DNA from: Lentisphaerota bacterium
GTDB lineage: Bacteria > Verrucomicrobiota > Lentisphaeria > Victivallales > Victivallaceae
NCBI GenBank assembly: GCA_024225035.1
Contig: JAAEMX010000177.1
Location: 215,546 to 279,545, forward strand
Direction of reading: 5' to 3'
DNA length: 64,000 bases
Shown here in pieces: positions 44,896 through 53,771 of the stretch. The stretch's first letter is position 1, and each line of letters opens with the position of its first letter. A program made the position numbers and the translations under genes. A model generated the notes under the pieces. That model saw only the letters and a list, made by a program, of their open reading frames with translations. It searched no databases and was not told the origin of the DNA.

Positions 44896-45699
44896 TCATT
44901 TATTTTTAAAATATTGGTGAGGGGTGACCCCAAGAGAATTTTTGAACATATTAATAAAAGCACTTGGACTGTCGTACCCTGATTGCACAGCCACTTCATT
45001 AACCTGTTCACCATCAGCCAGTTTCTTCAAAGCCTCCAGTAATCTTAACTGCTGTCGCCATTTTGAAAAACTCATATTGGTTTCTGCAGAAAAATGCCTT
45101 GCAGCCGTACGGCATGAAGCCCCGGCGCTTTTGGCCAGTTGGTCGAGAGTCTGGTGGTTGGCAGGGTTATTTATAAGGGTCTTGCATATTTTACGCAGCC
45201 TCTGATCACTCGGCATAGGCAGCTGCAACGGCCTGACTTCCAAAGATTCAAGCATGTCAAGAATCAGAGTAATCACCTTTCTAGCATGCCCGCTGGAAAG
45301 TTCGGCTATCGAAATTGAAGCCGCGTGCAGCAGCAATTCACGCAGCAGTGGCGGCACTGAAACCACACAACATTGCTGCGGCATATTTCTGCAAAGTTCC
45401 GGCTTAAGCATCACATCACACAAAACAAGCCCACGGCTGTACTCCGCATAATGCGGAATCCCAGCAGGAACCCACACTGCCCGCATCGGCGGAACAACCC
45501 AGATCCCCTCGGCGGAATTCAGAGTTATAACTCCTTTTACCGCATGCAAAAGCAATGTTCTTTCATGATGGTGATAATAGGGTTCTATACCAGCTTCATG
45601 TTTATGAACTTCAAAAATAACTTCATGAGTTTCCTTGGTACTTATCAGGAATGGGCTGTCATAAAGTTTTGTCCGATTTGAGATATTTTTTGGCTTCAT
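44896..45699 (-). CDS. AraC-family regulator with N-terminal cupin
   Basis: 267 aa from ATG 45699 (a GTG at 45714 is in frame). Cupin domain: YYHHHERTLLLHAVKGVITL, then GIWVVPPMRAVWVPAGIPHY. C-terminal double HTH: LDQLAKSAGASCRTAARHFS and EVAVQSGYDSPSAFINMFKN, ending LGVTPHQYF. This cupin-plus-AraC type is usually divergent from a transporter gene; here it is divergent from the MFS gene at 45798, which it likely controls. Confidence 0.9.
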   Translation of the reverse strand: MKPKNISNRTKLYDSPFLISTKETHEVIFEVHKHEAGIEPYYHHHERTLLLHAVKGVITLNSAEGIWVVPPMRAVWVPAGIPHYAEYSRGLVLCDVMLKPELCRNMPQQCCVVSVPPLLRELLLHAASISIAELSSGHARKVITLILDMLESLEVRPLQLPMPSDQRLRKICKTLINNPANHQTLDQLAKSAGASCRTAARHFSAETNMSFSKWRQQLRLLEALKKLADGEQVNEVAVQSGYDSPSAFINMFKNSLGVTPHQYFKNK

Positions 45700-45797
45700 A
45701 TCGCAATATTCCACAACACAAAATTAATTACTATACTGTCTAAACCAAATATAAGACATCGTACGGCAAATGCAAAATACGTGTGAAGGTGGATTCC

Positions 45798-47003
45798 ATG
45801 AAAAGTAAAATAATAGCTCTATTGACTGCGGGGCATTTTGTTAACGATACATATCAAGGCGCGTTAGCGGCACTACTGCCATTTCTGATTACCGCACATG
45901 ATTTATCATATGCAGCAGTAACCGGAATTCTGTTTGCTGCCAATATCGCATCAAGTATCGTGCAGCCGGCCATTGGTTACGCCTCAGATAAAAAACCCTG
46001 TCCTTGGATTATCCCGATATCACTATTGCTTGTCGGTGGCGGAATAGCGGCTCTGGGAATGATACAGCCTTACTCTATGCTTCTAGTGGCCGCGATTATA
46101 GGCGGTATCGGTATGGCTGGTATTCACCCGGAAGGGGCACGCATGGTGAATGCTGTCAGCGGCAAGAAAAAGGGGTTGGCTATGAGCTGGTTCGGCGTGG
46201 GCGGCAATCTTGGGATTGCCATTGGCCCGATAATAGCCACAGCCGTAGCTTATGAACTTGGACTGAAATATACTTGGATTCTTTTCATACCTGCTGTCTT
46301 CATGGCTCTGATTTTTGCATTCAAAATGAAATCATTGACTCCTGCAGACAACATGGTCAAGGAAAAAGAAGAGCAGTCCAGGCTTGAACATCGCAAAAAC
46401 CGCTGGGGCATGTTCTGCATATTAACTATGGCAGTAAATATCAGGTCAATCCTGTTTTTTGCGATGCTTGCGTTTGTGCCTATTTTCTGGACAACAATTC
46501 TACACCAGAGCACAGGCTCTGCAGGGATGGCTCTGGCTGCAATGAACGGAGCGTTTGTAATTGGCAATATTTGCGGCGGCCGCCTTGCTGATGAAATCGG
46601 CAATGAACTGGCAATCCTGATAAGCACCATCGGAATGGTTCCATTGTTCCCACTGCTATTAGTGGTTGACACCCCCGGAGTCGGATTGCTGGTATTTGCT
46701 GGAATAGGTTTCTTTATGGCATTAAGCTACAGCCCTTCAATCGTTCTTGGTCAAGATTACTTGCCCAAAAACATCGGGTTATCTTCAGGAGTAACTTTGG
46801 GACTGGCATTGAGCGTTGGCGGTATAACCACTCCTATTCTCGGCAAAATAGCCGATATATGGGGCCTGAAAGCGGCTTTGATTATTCCGGCAGTTTTGCC
46901 GATACTGATGCTGGGAATAGCCGTAATTCTGCTGCCGAAAGTATGGACGTACTTTGGAAACAGAAAGCTGAAACCAGTTCAGATACAACAAGGCGCGAAT
47001 TAA
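45798..47003 (+). CDS. MFS transporter, fosmidomycin-resistance (Fsr)-like
   Basis: 401 aa from ATG 45798, with AAGGTGG 6 nt upstream. Twelve membrane segments. LLTAGHFVNDTYQGALAALL at the start, and GIGMAGIHPEGARMVNAVSG with the charged motif after TM4, are Fsr-type signatures. It exports a small compound (fosmidomycin resistance is the best-known case); the true substrate is unknown. Divergent from the cupin AraC regulator. Confidence 0.88.
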   Translation: MKSKIIALLTAGHFVNDTYQGALAALLPFLITAHDLSYAAVTGILFAANIASSIVQPAIGYASDKKPCPWIIPISLLLVGGGIAALGMIQPYSMLLVAAIIGGIGMAGIHPEGARMVNAVSGKKKGLAMSWFGVGGNLGIAIGPIIATAVAYELGLKYTWILFIPAVFMALIFAFKMKSLTPADNMVKEKEEQSRLEHRKNRWGMFCILTMAVNIRSILFFAMLAFVPIFWTTILHQSTGSAGMALAAMNGAFVIGNICGGRLADEIGNELAILISTIGMVPLFPLLLVVDTPGVGLLVFAGIGFFMALSYSPSIVLGQDYLPKNIGLSSGVTLGLALSVGGITTPILGKIADIWGLKAALIIPAVLPILMLGIAVILLPKVWTYFGNRKLKPVQIQQGAN

Positions 47004-47144
47004 TGTTAATATATTGTTAATTAACGAATTAGGTTGTTTACAGACTAAATTGTACGATGTATATTCTGTATAGAGGGTTGTTTGTTTGTGCATCCGTCTG
47101 TACAACCTGCTTTTTCAGGGGATTCAACCCCAGGGAGGCTAAAA

Positions 47145-47318
47145 ATGCTTAGAAGGTGTAGACAAAAAACTGAAGTTTTCAGTAGAGTTTGCGGATATTA
47201 CCGTCCGGTATCTGAATGGAACCGCGGTAAACGTGAAGAATTCAAGGAACGCAGATTTTTTGGATTACTCCAGACTGACCGGTATATTGTAAAAAATCGT
47301 GTTCGTCTTAAGCATTGA
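47145..47318 (+). CDS. Free-standing NrdD-type glycyl radical domain
   Basis: 57 aa from ATG 47145, with GGGAGG 7 nt upstream; the open frame extends 21 codons upstream without support. KTEVFSRVCGYYRPVSEWN then RGKREEFKERRFF matches the C-terminal end of anaerobic ribonucleotide reductase, where RVCGY holds the radical glycine (G17 here). The catalytic barrel and the zinc Cys4 are absent. It could activate or repair a partner, or be a relic. A GGGG..CCCC hairpin overlaps the ribosome-binding site. Small proteins of this kind are annotated in other anaerobes. Confidence 0.72.
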   Translation: MLRRCRQKTEVFSRVCGYYRPVSEWNRGKREEFKERRFFGLLQTDRYIVKNRVRLKH

Positions 47319-47352
47319 TATTAAGAGTTACTGACACGATTGTTAAAAGACT

Positions 47353-47397
47353 GGGCTTTCGCTACTTTAGATGAATTTTGCGAAAGCCCGTTTTTTT
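47353..47397 (+). terminator. Intrinsic terminator
   Basis: GGGCTTTCGC pairs with GCGAAAGCCC (47353-47362 / 47380-47389), followed by seven T. Confidence 0.9.
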
Positions 47398-47549
47398 ATG
47401 CTGTTTTTTAACAAAATTGAAAAATAACTATAATGTTGAGAATTAGTTATTTACTGCTCATTTTTGCTTTTTATATACCCAAATAGTATATATTTCGTTA
47501 AAAATTTGTATAAATTCGCATTTTTCAGGGATTTAGATTATTTTTTAAT

Positions 47550-47577
47550 TTGCTTTTTTAGTGTGACAGAGTATTAT
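47550..47577 (+). promoter_or_regulatory. Candidate rpsA promoter
   Basis: TTGCTT (47550-47555), 16-bp spacer, TATTAT (47572-47577), leaving a leader of about 80 nt to the rpsA ATG. Spacing and hexamers are close to sigma70 consensus. Confidence 0.35.
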
Positions 47578-47665
47578 AACTTTCCGTTTGACTTCCTGAA
47601 TGGTTTGAGGGAAGTTTTATTGAAAAAGAAGCAATCATTAACAAAAACAAGTAACAAACAAAAAC

Positions 47666-49417
47666 ATGGCAACAGAATTAACTACAAATCAGGCTGTTGA
47701 GTCTCTCGACTACGTTGATCTCGACAACATGCCGTCTATGGAAGAACTCCTCAGCGGAGAAACCAAAAGCGAATTTGTTGAAGGCAGTATCATTGAAGGT
47801 ACTGTAGTAGAAAAACGCAACGACGGTGCTCTAGTCGACATTGGCTACAAAGCTGAAGGCTTCGTACCAGCATCCGAATTCAGAAAATGGCAAGATGCAA
47901 AGGTCGGCGATAAAATCGACGTTTTCCTTGAAGAAATCGAAAACGAAAACAGTATGCCCGAGCTAAGCCTCCAAAAAGCTTATTCTATCAGAGCTTGGGA
48001 AAAAGTCACCAAGGAAAATGAGGAAGGCGGCATTGTTAAGGGCCTGATGAAACACCGAGTTAAAGGTGGTATCATTGTTGACATAGACGGCGTAGAAGCA
48101 TTTCTGCCCGGTTCACAGATCGATATTGGTCCTGTCCGCAACATGGACGACTACATCGGTCAGGAATACGATGTCAAGATTCTCAAAATCAATGACGAGC
48201 GTCGCAACATCGTTGTTTCCCGTCGCGAACTTCTCGAAGAATCTCTTCGTGACAAACGCGCATCACTACTCAAAGAAATGGCAATCGGTCAAGTCCGCAA
48301 AGGCCTGGTCAAAAATATCACTGATTTCGGTGCATTTATTGACCTCGGCGGCGTAGACGGCCTGCTCCATATTACTGATATGTCCTGGGGACGTATTTCT
48401 CATCCTTCCGAACTGCTTGAAATCGGTCAGGAAGTAGAAGTAATGATCCTTGATATTGATTATGATAAAGAACGTGTTTCCCTCGGTTACAAACAGAAAT
48501 CTGAAAATCCATGGGAAAAAGTTGACTCTAAATACCCGATCAGCACATCTGTTAAAGGTCGCGTAGTCAACATCATGCCTTACGGCGCATTCGTTGAACT
48601 CGAAGACGGCGTAGAAGGTCTGATCCACGTTTCTGAAATGTCCTGGACTAAGCGCATCACCAAAGCTGGCGAAGTTGTCAGTGTTGGCGAAGAAGTACAG
48701 GCTGTTGTCCTCGACATCGACAAAGATAACAAGAAGATCTCTCTCGGTCTGCGTCAGAAAGAACGCAATCCTTGGGAAGTTCTCGCTGAAAAATACCCTG
48801 TTGGCACCAAGATCAACGGTAAAGTCCGCAACATGACCAGCTACGGTGCATTCGTTGAAATCGAAAACGATATCGACGGTATGATCCACGTTTCTGACAT
48901 GAGCTGGACTCGTAAAATCAACAACCCGAGCGAAATCCTCAAGCCGGGCGAATCTGTTGAAGCCGTTATCCTGGATATCAACCCTGAACAGCAGCGCATC
49001 TCTCTCGGTCTCAAACAGACTGAAATTGATCCGTGGGCTAACATCGAAGAACTGTACAAGGTCGGCGATGTTGTCAAGGGTAAAGTATCTAAGATCACTG
49101 CCTTCGGTGCATTCATTGAACTCTCTAATAAGATCGACGGTCTTATTCACATCTCCCAGATCAGCAAAGACCACGTTGAGCGCGTCAAAGATGTCCTCAA
49201 TGTCGGTGATGAAGTTGAAGCCAGAGTCATCAAAGTTGACACTGATGAACGCAGAATTGGCCTCAGCATCAAAGCTGCTCAGGAAGAGTTCTCTGAAGAA
49301 GAACTCAAGGTTGCTGAACAGGAATACAGCGCCGCTCTGAAACCGGGTGATGAAATGGTTGCGATGGGTGAGGTTTTCAACGAATCTCTCGCCGGTCTTG
49401 ATATCGACAAGAAATAA
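47666..49417 (+). CDS. rpsA: 30S ribosomal protein S1
   Basis: 583 aa with six S1 repeats: IEGTVVEKRNDGALVDIGYK, the divergent second KGLMKHRVKGGIIVDIDGVE, then four canonical ones with GAFIDLGGVDGLLHITDMSW, GAFVELEDGVEGLIHVSEMS, GAFVEIENDIDGMIHVSDMS and GAFIELSNKIDGLIHISQIS. This is the standard bacterial S1 layout. S1 binds mRNA leaders on the ribosome. No Shine-Dalgarno is visible before the ATG, a frequent feature of S1 genes. Terminator at 49475. Confidence 0.95.
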   Translation: MATELTTNQAVESLDYVDLDNMPSMEELLSGETKSEFVEGSIIEGTVVEKRNDGALVDIGYKAEGFVPASEFRKWQDAKVGDKIDVFLEEIENENSMPELSLQKAYSIRAWEKVTKENEEGGIVKGLMKHRVKGGIIVDIDGVEAFLPGSQIDIGPVRNMDDYIGQEYDVKILKINDERRNIVVSRRELLEESLRDKRASLLKEMAIGQVRKGLVKNITDFGAFIDLGGVDGLLHITDMSWGRISHPSELLEIGQEVEVMILDIDYDKERVSLGYKQKSENPWEKVDSKYPISTSVKGRVVNIMPYGAFVELEDGVEGLIHVSEMSWTKRITKAGEVVSVGEEVQAVVLDIDKDNKKISLGLRQKERNPWEVLAEKYPVGTKINGKVRNMTSYGAFVEIENDIDGMIHVSDMSWTRKINNPSEILKPGESVEAVILDINPEQQRISLGLKQTEIDPWANIEELYKVGDVVKGKVSKITAFGAFIELSNKIDGLIHISQISKDHVERVKDVLNVGDEVEARVIKVDTDERRIGLSIKAAQEEFSEEELKVAEQEYSAALKPGDEMVAMGEVFNESLAGLDIDKK

Positions 49418-49474
49418 TTTCATAGCTCGTTTTGAGTTGGGGAATCTCTTAGATTCATTTTAAGAGATTTCTCC

Positions 49475-49508
49475 AAAAAAATGCCGGAAAAATCCGGCAT
49501 TTTTTTTT
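49475..49508 (+). terminator. Intrinsic terminator of rpsA
   Basis: AATGCCGG / CCGGCATT stem with a short loop and nine T. An upstream AATCTCTT/AAGAGATT hairpin (49443-49470) precedes it. Confidence 0.9.
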
Positions 49509-49633
49509 GCCCTGATTTGTAAGATTCGTTTTGAATTATAAATTAGCTGTATGAAGAGCGTATTAACAAGAAGAGTATTTCTTTCAGGCATAAAACTGGA
49601 AGAATTGTATCGTTTTAATCAGGGTCAGACAAT

Positions 49634-50584
49634 ATGGGTAAGAGGCAGCTTGGGTTCGACTTTTTCTCTGATGATAGTTTTGAAAACAAAACTGACACTC
49701 AGGAGAAACAGCCGCAAGACTTGAATGTCGCAAAGAAAAGTACAATCGCTGAAACTCCTGTTTCAGAAACTAATGAAGAACCAGTAACTTCTGAAGAAGT
49801 TGCTGCCTCCTCACAGCCACCTGTATCCTCAGAAAAAAATCATTCTACCAAACGCCCAAACAATATGTTCTTCCTGCGTCAAGCCGTTCTAAGATGGCTT
49901 GTCTCAAGAAAACCTACAGGCATAGGAGTAAAAGTTCCCACTCGTATCCGCAAATACCAGGTGGAAGCTGCTGCATTCTGGTCTGTTCAGGATAAACTGA
50001 AAAAAAGGGCTGAAAAAACTGCCTTGGTTGAAGTATGCAATGACCGCGATCACTGCTGGCCTGACTGCAGTGACCTGGATACCCTGCTGCGAAACATCCG
50101 CGAACTGAAAGAGGAAAAGCAACAGTTGGAAGAAATTATTCGTGCCAAAGAACCAGAACTAAAAGAACGTGATACACTTTTTGACGAATTTCAGCGCTGG
50201 AACTACAGCGCAAGCCGTAATCGCAAGTATCAAAAATGCATCAAACAAATAGACAGAGCTCATCACTCTCTGTACAAAGGCAGCCGCCTTGAGCTTATTC
50301 GCCAAGCTCATGTGGCTGATTTCATATATGTCGCCGTGCCTGAGGGAGTCATTCATCCTCATGAGCTCGTTGACGGTTGGGGACTGCTGTATATAACCCC
50401 AAATGGGGAAATTACTGAAGAGAAGAAGGCTCAGCGCCAGACTTGCTCTCTAGACAGCAGGATGCATTTAATTCAAAACATTGCTGCAAGCTGCATGAAC
50501 AGTGCGTTGTTTGCCAATGGAGTAAACTTGCGTAACAACGGAGAAGTCTTTTTGACCAAGCCTCCGAGGAGAAGACGAAAATAA
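49634..50584 (+). CDS. Uncharacterised protein, possible MmcB/PD-(D/E)XK-like domain
   Basis: 316 aa. After a low-complexity, Pro/Ser/Glu-rich first ~75 residues comes PTGIGVKVPTRIRKYQVEAA, then TALVEVCNDRDHCWPDCSD (a possible E-x-(V) strand of the nuclease core), a charged helical segment (REL..EEKQQLEEIIRAKEPEL), and VADFIYVAVPEGVIHPHELV and DGWGLLYI, which resemble the MmcB-type nuclease end. The active-site Lys is not obvious. DNA repair is an inference. Only 3 bp before lpxL-like, so probably co-transcribed. Confidence 0.45.
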   Translation: MGKRQLGFDFFSDDSFENKTDTQEKQPQDLNVAKKSTIAETPVSETNEEPVTSEEVAASSQPPVSSEKNHSTKRPNNMFFLRQAVLRWLVSRKPTGIGVKVPTRIRKYQVEAAAFWSVQDKLKKRAEKTALVEVCNDRDHCWPDCSDLDTLLRNIRELKEEKQQLEEIIRAKEPELKERDTLFDEFQRWNYSASRNRKYQKCIKQIDRAHHSLYKGSRLELIRQAHVADFIYVAVPEGVIHPHELVDGWGLLYITPNGEITEEKKAQRQTCSLDSRMHLIQNIAASCMNSALFANGVNLRNNGEVFLTKPPRRRRK

Positions 50585-50587
50585 ATT

Positions 50588-51628
50588 ATGGCTAGTTCTT
50601 TGCGTCGCTCACGTTTTTTCGTAGAATACATATGTGCTAAATGTCTGTATTGGTCTGTTAAGGCTGCCCCTCACTGGTTAATTAAAGGGGTTAGCATTGC
50701 TGCAGGAAAAATTGTCTATCTCTTTTTCCAGAAACTCATTAACGCCAATATCAGGATAGCTTTTCCAGATAAAGATGAAAATGAAATAAGAAGAATTGGC
50801 ACAGCCAGCTCCTTCAATGTTATTTATAATATGCTGGAGTTTGTCTGGCTGAACAATAATCCTTCCAGAATTGAAAAAGTTCTGGAAATGCCGGATAGCA
50901 CTAAAAAAGAATTACAGGAATTGAGAAAAAACGATGTGCGCATGATTTTTGTCAATCCGCATATCGGCAGCTGGGAGGCTTCAGGTTTAATGGCTCCTTA
51001 TTACGCCGGAGTCAAGATGGCCGCAATTGCAAAGCCCCTCAGAAACCCATACCTCAATCAACTTCTCAATGAGGGAAACCGAGAAAAAGAGAAAGGCCTT
51101 AAAATTATTTTTGCCAAAGGAGCTGTCAGAGCTGCGGTGAAGGCTCTTCGTGCCGGTATGAGCTTGGGTACTCTAATTGATCAAAATACCCGAGTCAGGA
51201 ATGGTGGGGTATTTATGGACTTTTTCGGTTTACCAGTCCCAACCAGCAAGGCTCCGGTCCTGCTAGCTCGCTATTGCGAAAGCAATGACATCAAAGTGAA
51301 AATATTATATGCCAATTCATTACGCCACAAAGACGAAGTCACCAGAGTAACAGTAAAATCACTTTCAAAAGAACTGAAAGAATATAACTCTGACGAAGAA
51401 GTCATTGAGGAATTAATGGGGATTTCAGAAGAATATATTCGTAATTTCCCTGAACAGTATTTATGGCTTTACCATCGTTTCAGATATATTCCGCGTGACT
51501 GCAGTGAAGAAGTGAAGGCGAAATTCCCTTATTATGCATCTGTTGTGTCATCTAAATTTTACGCTAAGACAGGTCCTCTCAAAGACATGGAGGCTGCTGC
51601 CCAGACAAGCATACCGGCAGTAGATTAA
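50588..51628 (+). CDS. Lipid A biosynthesis acyltransferase (LpxL/HtrB-like)
   Basis: 346 aa. The HX4E active-site motif is NPHIGSWE with H125 and E130. VLLARYC, LIDQNTR and YLWLYHRFR are further family elements. A single hydrophobic segment near the N-terminus anchors it to the membrane. It transfers acyl chains to lipid A, which indicates an LPS-bearing outer membrane. The stop overlaps the end of the opposite-strand 51625 gene by 4 bp. Confidence 0.87.
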   Translation: MASSLRRSRFFVEYICAKCLYWSVKAAPHWLIKGVSIAAGKIVYLFFQKLINANIRIAFPDKDENEIRRIGTASSFNVIYNMLEFVWLNNNPSRIEKVLEMPDSTKKELQELRKNDVRMIFVNPHIGSWEASGLMAPYYAGVKMAAIAKPLRNPYLNQLLNEGNREKEKGLKIIFAKGAVRAAVKALRAGMSLGTLIDQNTRVRNGGVFMDFFGLPVPTSKAPVLLARYCESNDIKVKILYANSLRHKDEVTRVTVKSLSKELKEYNSDEEVIEELMGISEEYIRNFPEQYLWLYHRFRYIPRDCSEEVKAKFPYYASVVSSKFYAKTGPLKDMEAAAQTSIPAVD

Positions 51629-52101
51629 AACTCAGAGGCATCTTTGCTCCTAGATTCAAGGTATTGGATAGTACGCTGGACTTCTAGTTTGAATGCGTCA
51701 TTAAAGCGCATTGGGCTGTTTTTTATATAGAATTTCCACATTGCTATTGCCTTGGAATATTCCCCGGCTAGTTCCAATTTATAGGAACTAGTCCTTAGTT
51801 TTTTTAGTTCATTTTCTGCATCATTTGCCCTCTCCTGCTGCTTCTGGGCAGTTATGCGCTTATGAATACGCTCAAGGCGCAGTCTTGCAGCCTTGGCATA
51901 AACTGGCGGTGAGTGGACTATTACATGCTCAAGCGACTTTATTGCTTTCTTGAAATCTTTAGCTTCAACGCTATCAGCTGTTTTTATGATTTTAACATAT
52001 GCCCTGAGCTTTTTCTTGGATACTGCTTCTTCAATACTATAAGCAATTAGGATTGCAAAAGAGGCAATAATCAAAGCTAAGGCGGCGATTAGCCGAGCCA
52101 A
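51625..52101 (-). CDS. Membrane-anchored TPR-like C-terminal part of a kinase
   Basis: 158 aa if started at TTG 52101, with no good start. The sequence begins with a hydrophobic segment LIAALALIIASFAILIAYSI followed by helical TPR-like repeats (AKDFKKAIKSLEHVIVHSPP, LELAGEYSKAIAMWKFYIK). The preceding frame reads basic residues directly into that segment. It looks like the transmembrane and extracytoplasmic part of the upstream kinase separated by a one-base indel in a T6/A6 run (52140-52145). Confidence 0.55.
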   Translation of the reverse strand: MARLIAALALIIASFAILIAYSIEEAVSKKKLRAYVKIIKTADSVEAKDFKKAIKSLEHVIVHSPPVYAKAARLRLERIHKRITAQKQQERANDAENELKKLRTSSYKLELAGEYSKAIAMWKFYIKNSPMRFNDAFKLEVQRTIQYLESRSKDASEF

Positions 52102-53042
52102 CCTTCGGTTTTTTCTAGTTTGCAGAAAAGCAAAACGCGTTTTTTAACAGCAGGGTTAATTTTAGCCAAAATTTTTTGTACAGCCAATTCAACTTCATGC
52201 CAGTCATTATATCTTTTGGAAGCCTTTTTAGCCATCATTTTTTTTATAAGGGAATAAGTATCAACGGTAATAGCAGGGTTGTACTTGCGCGGGTCCGGCA
52301 CTGGACTGTTAAGGTGATGGCAGATTATAGCAATAGAGTTTTCTCCGTCAAAAGGAGGTCTTCCGCAAAGCATTTCAAACAGCGTGATACCAAGCGAATA
52401 CATATCTGATCGGCAGTCAATCTTCTCATCTCTGGCTTGCTCCGGGCTGACGTACTGGGGAGACCCTACCATCATACCTTCGTGAGTTATCCTCTCATCT
52501 CCTTCTTCCTGCTGCGCTACAAGCTTGGAAATCCCAAGATCAAGCAAACTTGCGGTTTCATCAGCTGCCAGCAGGATATTTGAAGGCTTTATATCACGAT
52601 GAATGAGCCGATGCTTACGCCAGGCATAATCAAGAGTCTGAGATAGTTGCGAAATAACAGCCAAAGCTTTTTCTTCAGTGAACAGGCCATTCTTTGTATA
52701 GATATAGTCATGGAGGTCAATACCAGCAACGAATTCCATCGAAAAATAGCAGACATTATCAACCGCCCCAGCTTCGTAAGCCCTTACAATGCCGGGATGT
52801 TCTATTTTAGCCAAGGTTCTGACCTCGCGAAAAAAACGCTTCATACTGCGTTCATTAAAGGTCAAGCCCGGAAGCAGAACTTTGAGAGCAACATTGCGCT
52901 CAAGTGCTTTTTGCCTGGCAAGGAAAACCTCTCCCATCCCACCGGCGCCAAGGAGCTTAATTATCTGGTAGTCACCAATGCAGTTAAGATGATCAAAGCT
53001 TTCTTCATTATTGATCTTGGCGGTTTGACCATATTCCGGCAT
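52089..53042 (-). CDS. Ser/Thr protein kinase (PknB-like), frameshifted at 3' end
   Basis: 317 aa as read. Complete Hanks-type kinase: LGAGGMGEVFLA, invariant K54 (NVALKVL), HRDIKPSNILL, DLG in place of DFG (SLLDLGISK), SPQYVSPEQ, DMYSLGITLFE. The last ~15 residues (VKKRVLLF..) look out of frame: with one more A in the A6 run the reading continues as VKKTRFAFLQTRKNRRLARL into the hydrophobic segment of the 51625 frame. The full protein would be kinase-TM-TPR. Phosphorylates proteins on Ser/Thr. Downstream of manC-coaX-trpF-like. Confidence 0.85.
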   Translation of the reverse strand: MPEYGQTAKINNEESFDHLNCIGDYQIIKLLGAGGMGEVFLARQKALERNVALKVLLPGLTFNERSMKRFFREVRTLAKIEHPGIVRAYEAGAVDNVCYFSMEFVAGIDLHDYIYTKNGLFTEEKALAVISQLSQTLDYAWRKHRLIHRDIKPSNILLAADETASLLDLGISKLVAQQEEGDERITHEGMMVGSPQYVSPEQARDEKIDCRSDMYSLGITLFEMLCGRPPFDGENSIAIICHHLNSPVPDPRKYNPAITVDTYSLIKKMMAKKASKRYNDWHEVELAVQKILAKINPAVKKRVLLFCKLEKTEGWLG

Positions 53043-53102
53043 AAGTCTTTCCGATTATTGCGTGATATCTTCAAGTATGAAAAACTGTTCAGGATCTTCA
53101 GC

Positions 53103-53771
53103 TTAGAATGCTAAAAAAGCTTTTTTGGCGTTTCTAATATACTCTTTGCAAATAATCTGATCACAAGAGCAGGTTTCTTCTTCTCTGAGAGCATTACAGG
53201 CATCAACACCGTAAGGTCTGGTTTCTTTGATAACCTGCCCGACGTTTTCCGGAGTAAGTCCGCCTGAAATGATAACCGGCTTCGGACAACTGCTGGCAAA
53301 CTCAGCGCCAATACGCCACAGGTACTCTTTGCGATCGCTTTCCTGCCCAATCAAAGCTGGTTCGCAGTTATAACAGTCAAGAGTTATTGCGTCAATAACC
53401 GGATAAATCTCGTCAAGTTTGTTATTTTTCTTCAAGCTTTGAGCGTACTCTGCAATTATTATCTTGGAGAAAGGCGGCAGAATATCACGTAGCTTATAAA
53501 CTTCCTTCTGACTGATACCGTGCAGCTGAACAGTATAAATATCAGCCCTAAGCAATATTTCTTTAATATCCTCAGCCTTAGTAAGATGAGTAACTATTAC
53601 CGGAGTAATATAGGGCGGAAGCATTTTAGCCAGACGATTAGCGGTACTGGGCAGTATGAAAGACGATGATTTATGAATTTGACCAACTAAAAAACCAACA
53701 GCATCAGCACCAGCAACAACTGCAGTTGTCAAATCGTGCTCGTTTTGTATTCCACATATTTTTACACGCAT
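53103..53771 (-). CDS. Phosphoribosylanthranilate isomerase-like (TrpF) protein
   Basis: 222 aa. N-terminal MRVKICGIQNEHDLTTAV holds the catalytic Cys6; AGADAVGFLVG, VQLHGISQKE and PVIISGGLTPENVGQV plus GVDACNAL match TrpF. The second catalytic Asp may be in AITLDCYNCEP. The GGTG-type phosphate loop is not clear in this region, and the C-terminus is longer. It may be a true PRAI or a related sugar-phosphate isomerase. The ATG overlaps the coaX stop by one base. Confidence 0.7.
   Translation of the reverse strand: MRVKICGIQNEHDLTTAVVAGADAVGFLVGQIHKSSSFILPSTANRLAKMLPPYITPVIVTHLTKAEDIKEILLRADIYTVQLHGISQKEVYKLRDILPPFSKIIIAEYAQSLKKNNKLDEIYPVIDAITLDCYNCEPALIGQESDRKEYLWRIGAEFASSCPKPVIISGGLTPENVGQVIKETRPYGVDACNALREEETCSCDQIICKEYIRNAKKAFLAF

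Noticed and set aside
48266..49423. Long minus-strand frame over rpsA
   Set aside because: Shadow of the S1 repeats; codon pattern of the plus strand is clearly coding with six S1 domains.
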